18,748 nucleotides of DNA, taken from contig CADWAF010002451.1 of assembly GCA_902984215.1 (NCBI GenBank), positions 1 through 18,748 of the forward strand, written 5' to 3'. The notes beneath the pieces were generated by a model. The model was not told where the DNA came from. It saw only the letters and a list, made by a program, of their open reading frames with translations, and ran no database searches. Position numbers and translations under genes: made by a program. Of this stretch, positions 16,864-18,748 are shown one piece after another (position 1 is the stretch's first letter; the number at the start of each line of letters is the position of its first letter). This DNA comes from Willaertia magna. Its lineage: Eukaryota; Heterolobosea; Eutetramitea; Acrasida; Naegleriidae.

Positions 16864-18748
16864 TTAATCAATTTCACTTTTTATTTTAGTAAACTCTTTA
16901 ACTCTATCAATTTCTTGCTTTAAGGGTTTTATCAATATAGGTTTATAAATTACACTATCAAAACCTTTATCAAGTAAACTTTCTTTTGACTCCCATACAT
17001 TAGCAGTTACAGCTATTATAGGGCAATGTTTCCTATTAGTTATCTTTTCAAAATTACGTATCTCTTTACAAGCTTCAGAACCATCCATTAAGGGCATCAG
17101 TAAATCCATTAAGATAACTTCATATTTATCCTTGTTTTCTTTATACTTTTGAAAACATTCTAATCCATTAGCAGCTACATCAATATGATAGTAACCTATT
17201 AATTCTAACATCTTTTGCATTATTTTTCTATTTACAGAATTATCATCTACTACCAAGGCACATTTTACATTTTCATTATTATTATTGTCAACGCCGCTTT
17301 CTGAAAATGCTATATTCTCAGTGCTGGAAGTATTAGAGATACCTTCCAATTTATTACCTAGATCAATTGGGGAAACACAAATAAGTATTCTTTCAAGTAA
17401 ATCAATTAAATCCATAACTCTAAATGGTTTTGTAATGTATGATAGTTCTGAATATTTTCTGGATAAACCTCTTTGAACAATGGGTATTAAATACGTTTTA
17501 GATGTTAATTTTAATTCTTTAACTTTTTCATGAAGTTCTTCATTATAAATAATTATTGCATAATCCATTAATTTATTGTTATTTATCTGTCCAGGCTCTC
17601 TAACGTCATAAATAAAAATATCATTACCTAAAATCATTCTTAAATAAGAAGAAAGAGTTTCACTAAATGATTCTTCATTTTCTATAATATAAATTTCTTT
17701 AATTTTCCCCTTTTTTGGTTTTAAATGAGTAATTTTTTCTAAAATATTATTACTCTTTTCATATGGATCACAACTTTCAAATAAAGAGTTATCTGTATAT
17801 TGTACTGATTGGGATTCTGGTGGTGAACCTTGTTTTAGTGGTATAATTACTGTTATAACAGTTCCTTTTCCAACTTTACTTTGTACAAATATTTTCCCCT
17901 TCATTGCTGTGCATAAAGATTTTGATATACTTAATCCTAAACCATTTCTTTCAGATAGTAAACGAGAAATATTTCTTTTAGGGCTATATTTACTTCCATA
18001 TTGTAAATAATATTTATCAAAAGTGGATTCTAGATTACCATTGGAGCTAGTGTCAAATGTTGAAAATGGTTTAAATATTTCTTTTAGGTTTTCTTCTGCC
18101 ATACCTATACCTGTATCTATACATTCGAATTTTAAAAATTGAATTTGATTATCTGTTATATTCTCTTCCTTTTCCATTTCTTCTAAAATCTTTTTCTTAT
18201 TAATTCTCCAATGTTCTAATTCTTCATCACTGCAGATGTCACATCTAAGTTGAACGTGTCCTTTAGAAGTATATTTAATACCATTAGAAACTAAATTCAT
18301 TAAAATCTGAGATAACTTAGCATAATCCGTTTGGAAAAATAGAGGTACATTTTCAAAATTAAAAAAAGATTGTAAACAAATACCTTTGTCAACCGCTAAA
18401 GTAAAAAAAACTGATATCATAGATTCCATTAAATGTAAAATATTAACATTTTGTATTTTTAGTTTTACTTTCCCCAAATTCAATTTTGATAATTGTAAAG
18501 AAGAAGAAAATATATGTAATAATATATTAGAATTATCGTAAATATCATTAACTAACTCTAATGCAGCTCTATTTGTTATAAATAAATTTTGATTAAATTC
18601 TTCTATATTTTCATAACTAGACTTCATTGCCTTAGAAGATTCATGCCTTAGCAATTGAACAGCTCCCAAAATACCCTAATTATTAATAATTATTAATCTA
18701 AAATAATTAATAATAATAATACTTACATGAATTGGATTTCTTAATTCG
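16864..18748 (-). CDS. Hybrid histidine kinase with degenerate and intact receiver domains, 5' end missing
   Basis: On the minus strand, exon 18748-18727 (partial) and exon 18675-16864 flank a 51-bp phase-0 intron (18726-18676, GTAAGT...TTAG). Splicing gives ELRNPIH-GILGAVQLL, the H-box just after the phospho-His, which is at the codon or two beyond the window edge. Then come the dimerisation helix and a HATPase_c domain: N-box NLVSNGIKYT (about 18303-18274), G1 DTGIGM, F-box FKPFSTF and G2 GLGLSIS. A central stretch (about 17710-17365) reads as a receiver fold lacking the acidic pocket and phospho-Asp but keeping YITKPF. The C-terminal receiver is complete: VVDDNSVNRK, phospho-Asp in ILMDLLMP (17106-17104), AVTAN and YKPILIKP. 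The architecture signals from His to Asp and onward to an HPt protein. The sensor region is not in the window. The short 603-codon exon ends at TAA. Confidence 0.93.

Noticed and set aside
18663..18669. Kinase start at TTG 18669
   Set aside because: The codon is the Leu of the H-box (GIL), and the frame continues into the upstream exon through a good intron.

Overview
The window is a gene-dense piece of nuclear DNA from an AT-rich unicellular eukaryote. Seven spliceosomal introns of 49-76 bp can be placed by frame restoration. All seven start with GTAAGT and end in AG. Proteins carry Asn-, Gln- and Ser/Thr-rich low-complexity runs, start codons are often preceded by A-runs, and all ten genes end in TAA. 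A hybrid histidine kinase together with a full set of nuclear transport receptors suggests an amoeba-like protist (dictyostelid or heterolobosean style). I do not assign a species.

Layout, left to right. (1) 3' part of an ABC1/ADCK2-like (UbiB) atypical kinase (+). (2) Three-exon GH31 alpha-glucosidase-type enzyme without a signal peptide (+). (3) Three-exon importin-11-like karyopherin (+), preceded by a compact run of four hairpins and two upstream ATGs. (4) Two-exon transportin-3/importin-13-like karyopherin (-), meeting gene 3 tail to tail with 21 bp between the stop codons. (5) Divergent from gene 4, a tiny lysine-rich protein (+). (6) Nitrobindin/THAP4-C-terminal-like beta-barrel (+). 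(7) Phospholipid scramblase (+). (8) A chimera joining a truncated ubiquitin-conjugating (E2) domain to a decapitated ABCF ATPase (+). (9) Importin-alpha lacking the importin-beta-binding domain (-). (10) 3' part of a hybrid histidine kinase (-), cut by the window end just after its phospho-His position.

The genes do not form one pathway. Three of the ten are nuclear transport receptors (two beta-karyopherins and one importin-alpha). The two beta-karyopherins are visibly more AT-rich than their neighbours and share a propagated 12-bp repeat encoding Leu-Gln-Asn.

The most unusual objects are the E2-ABCF fusion, the hairpin cluster before the importin-11-like gene, the shared LQN repeats, the IBB-less importin-alpha, and a 28-bp inverted repeat between the kinase and importin-alpha.
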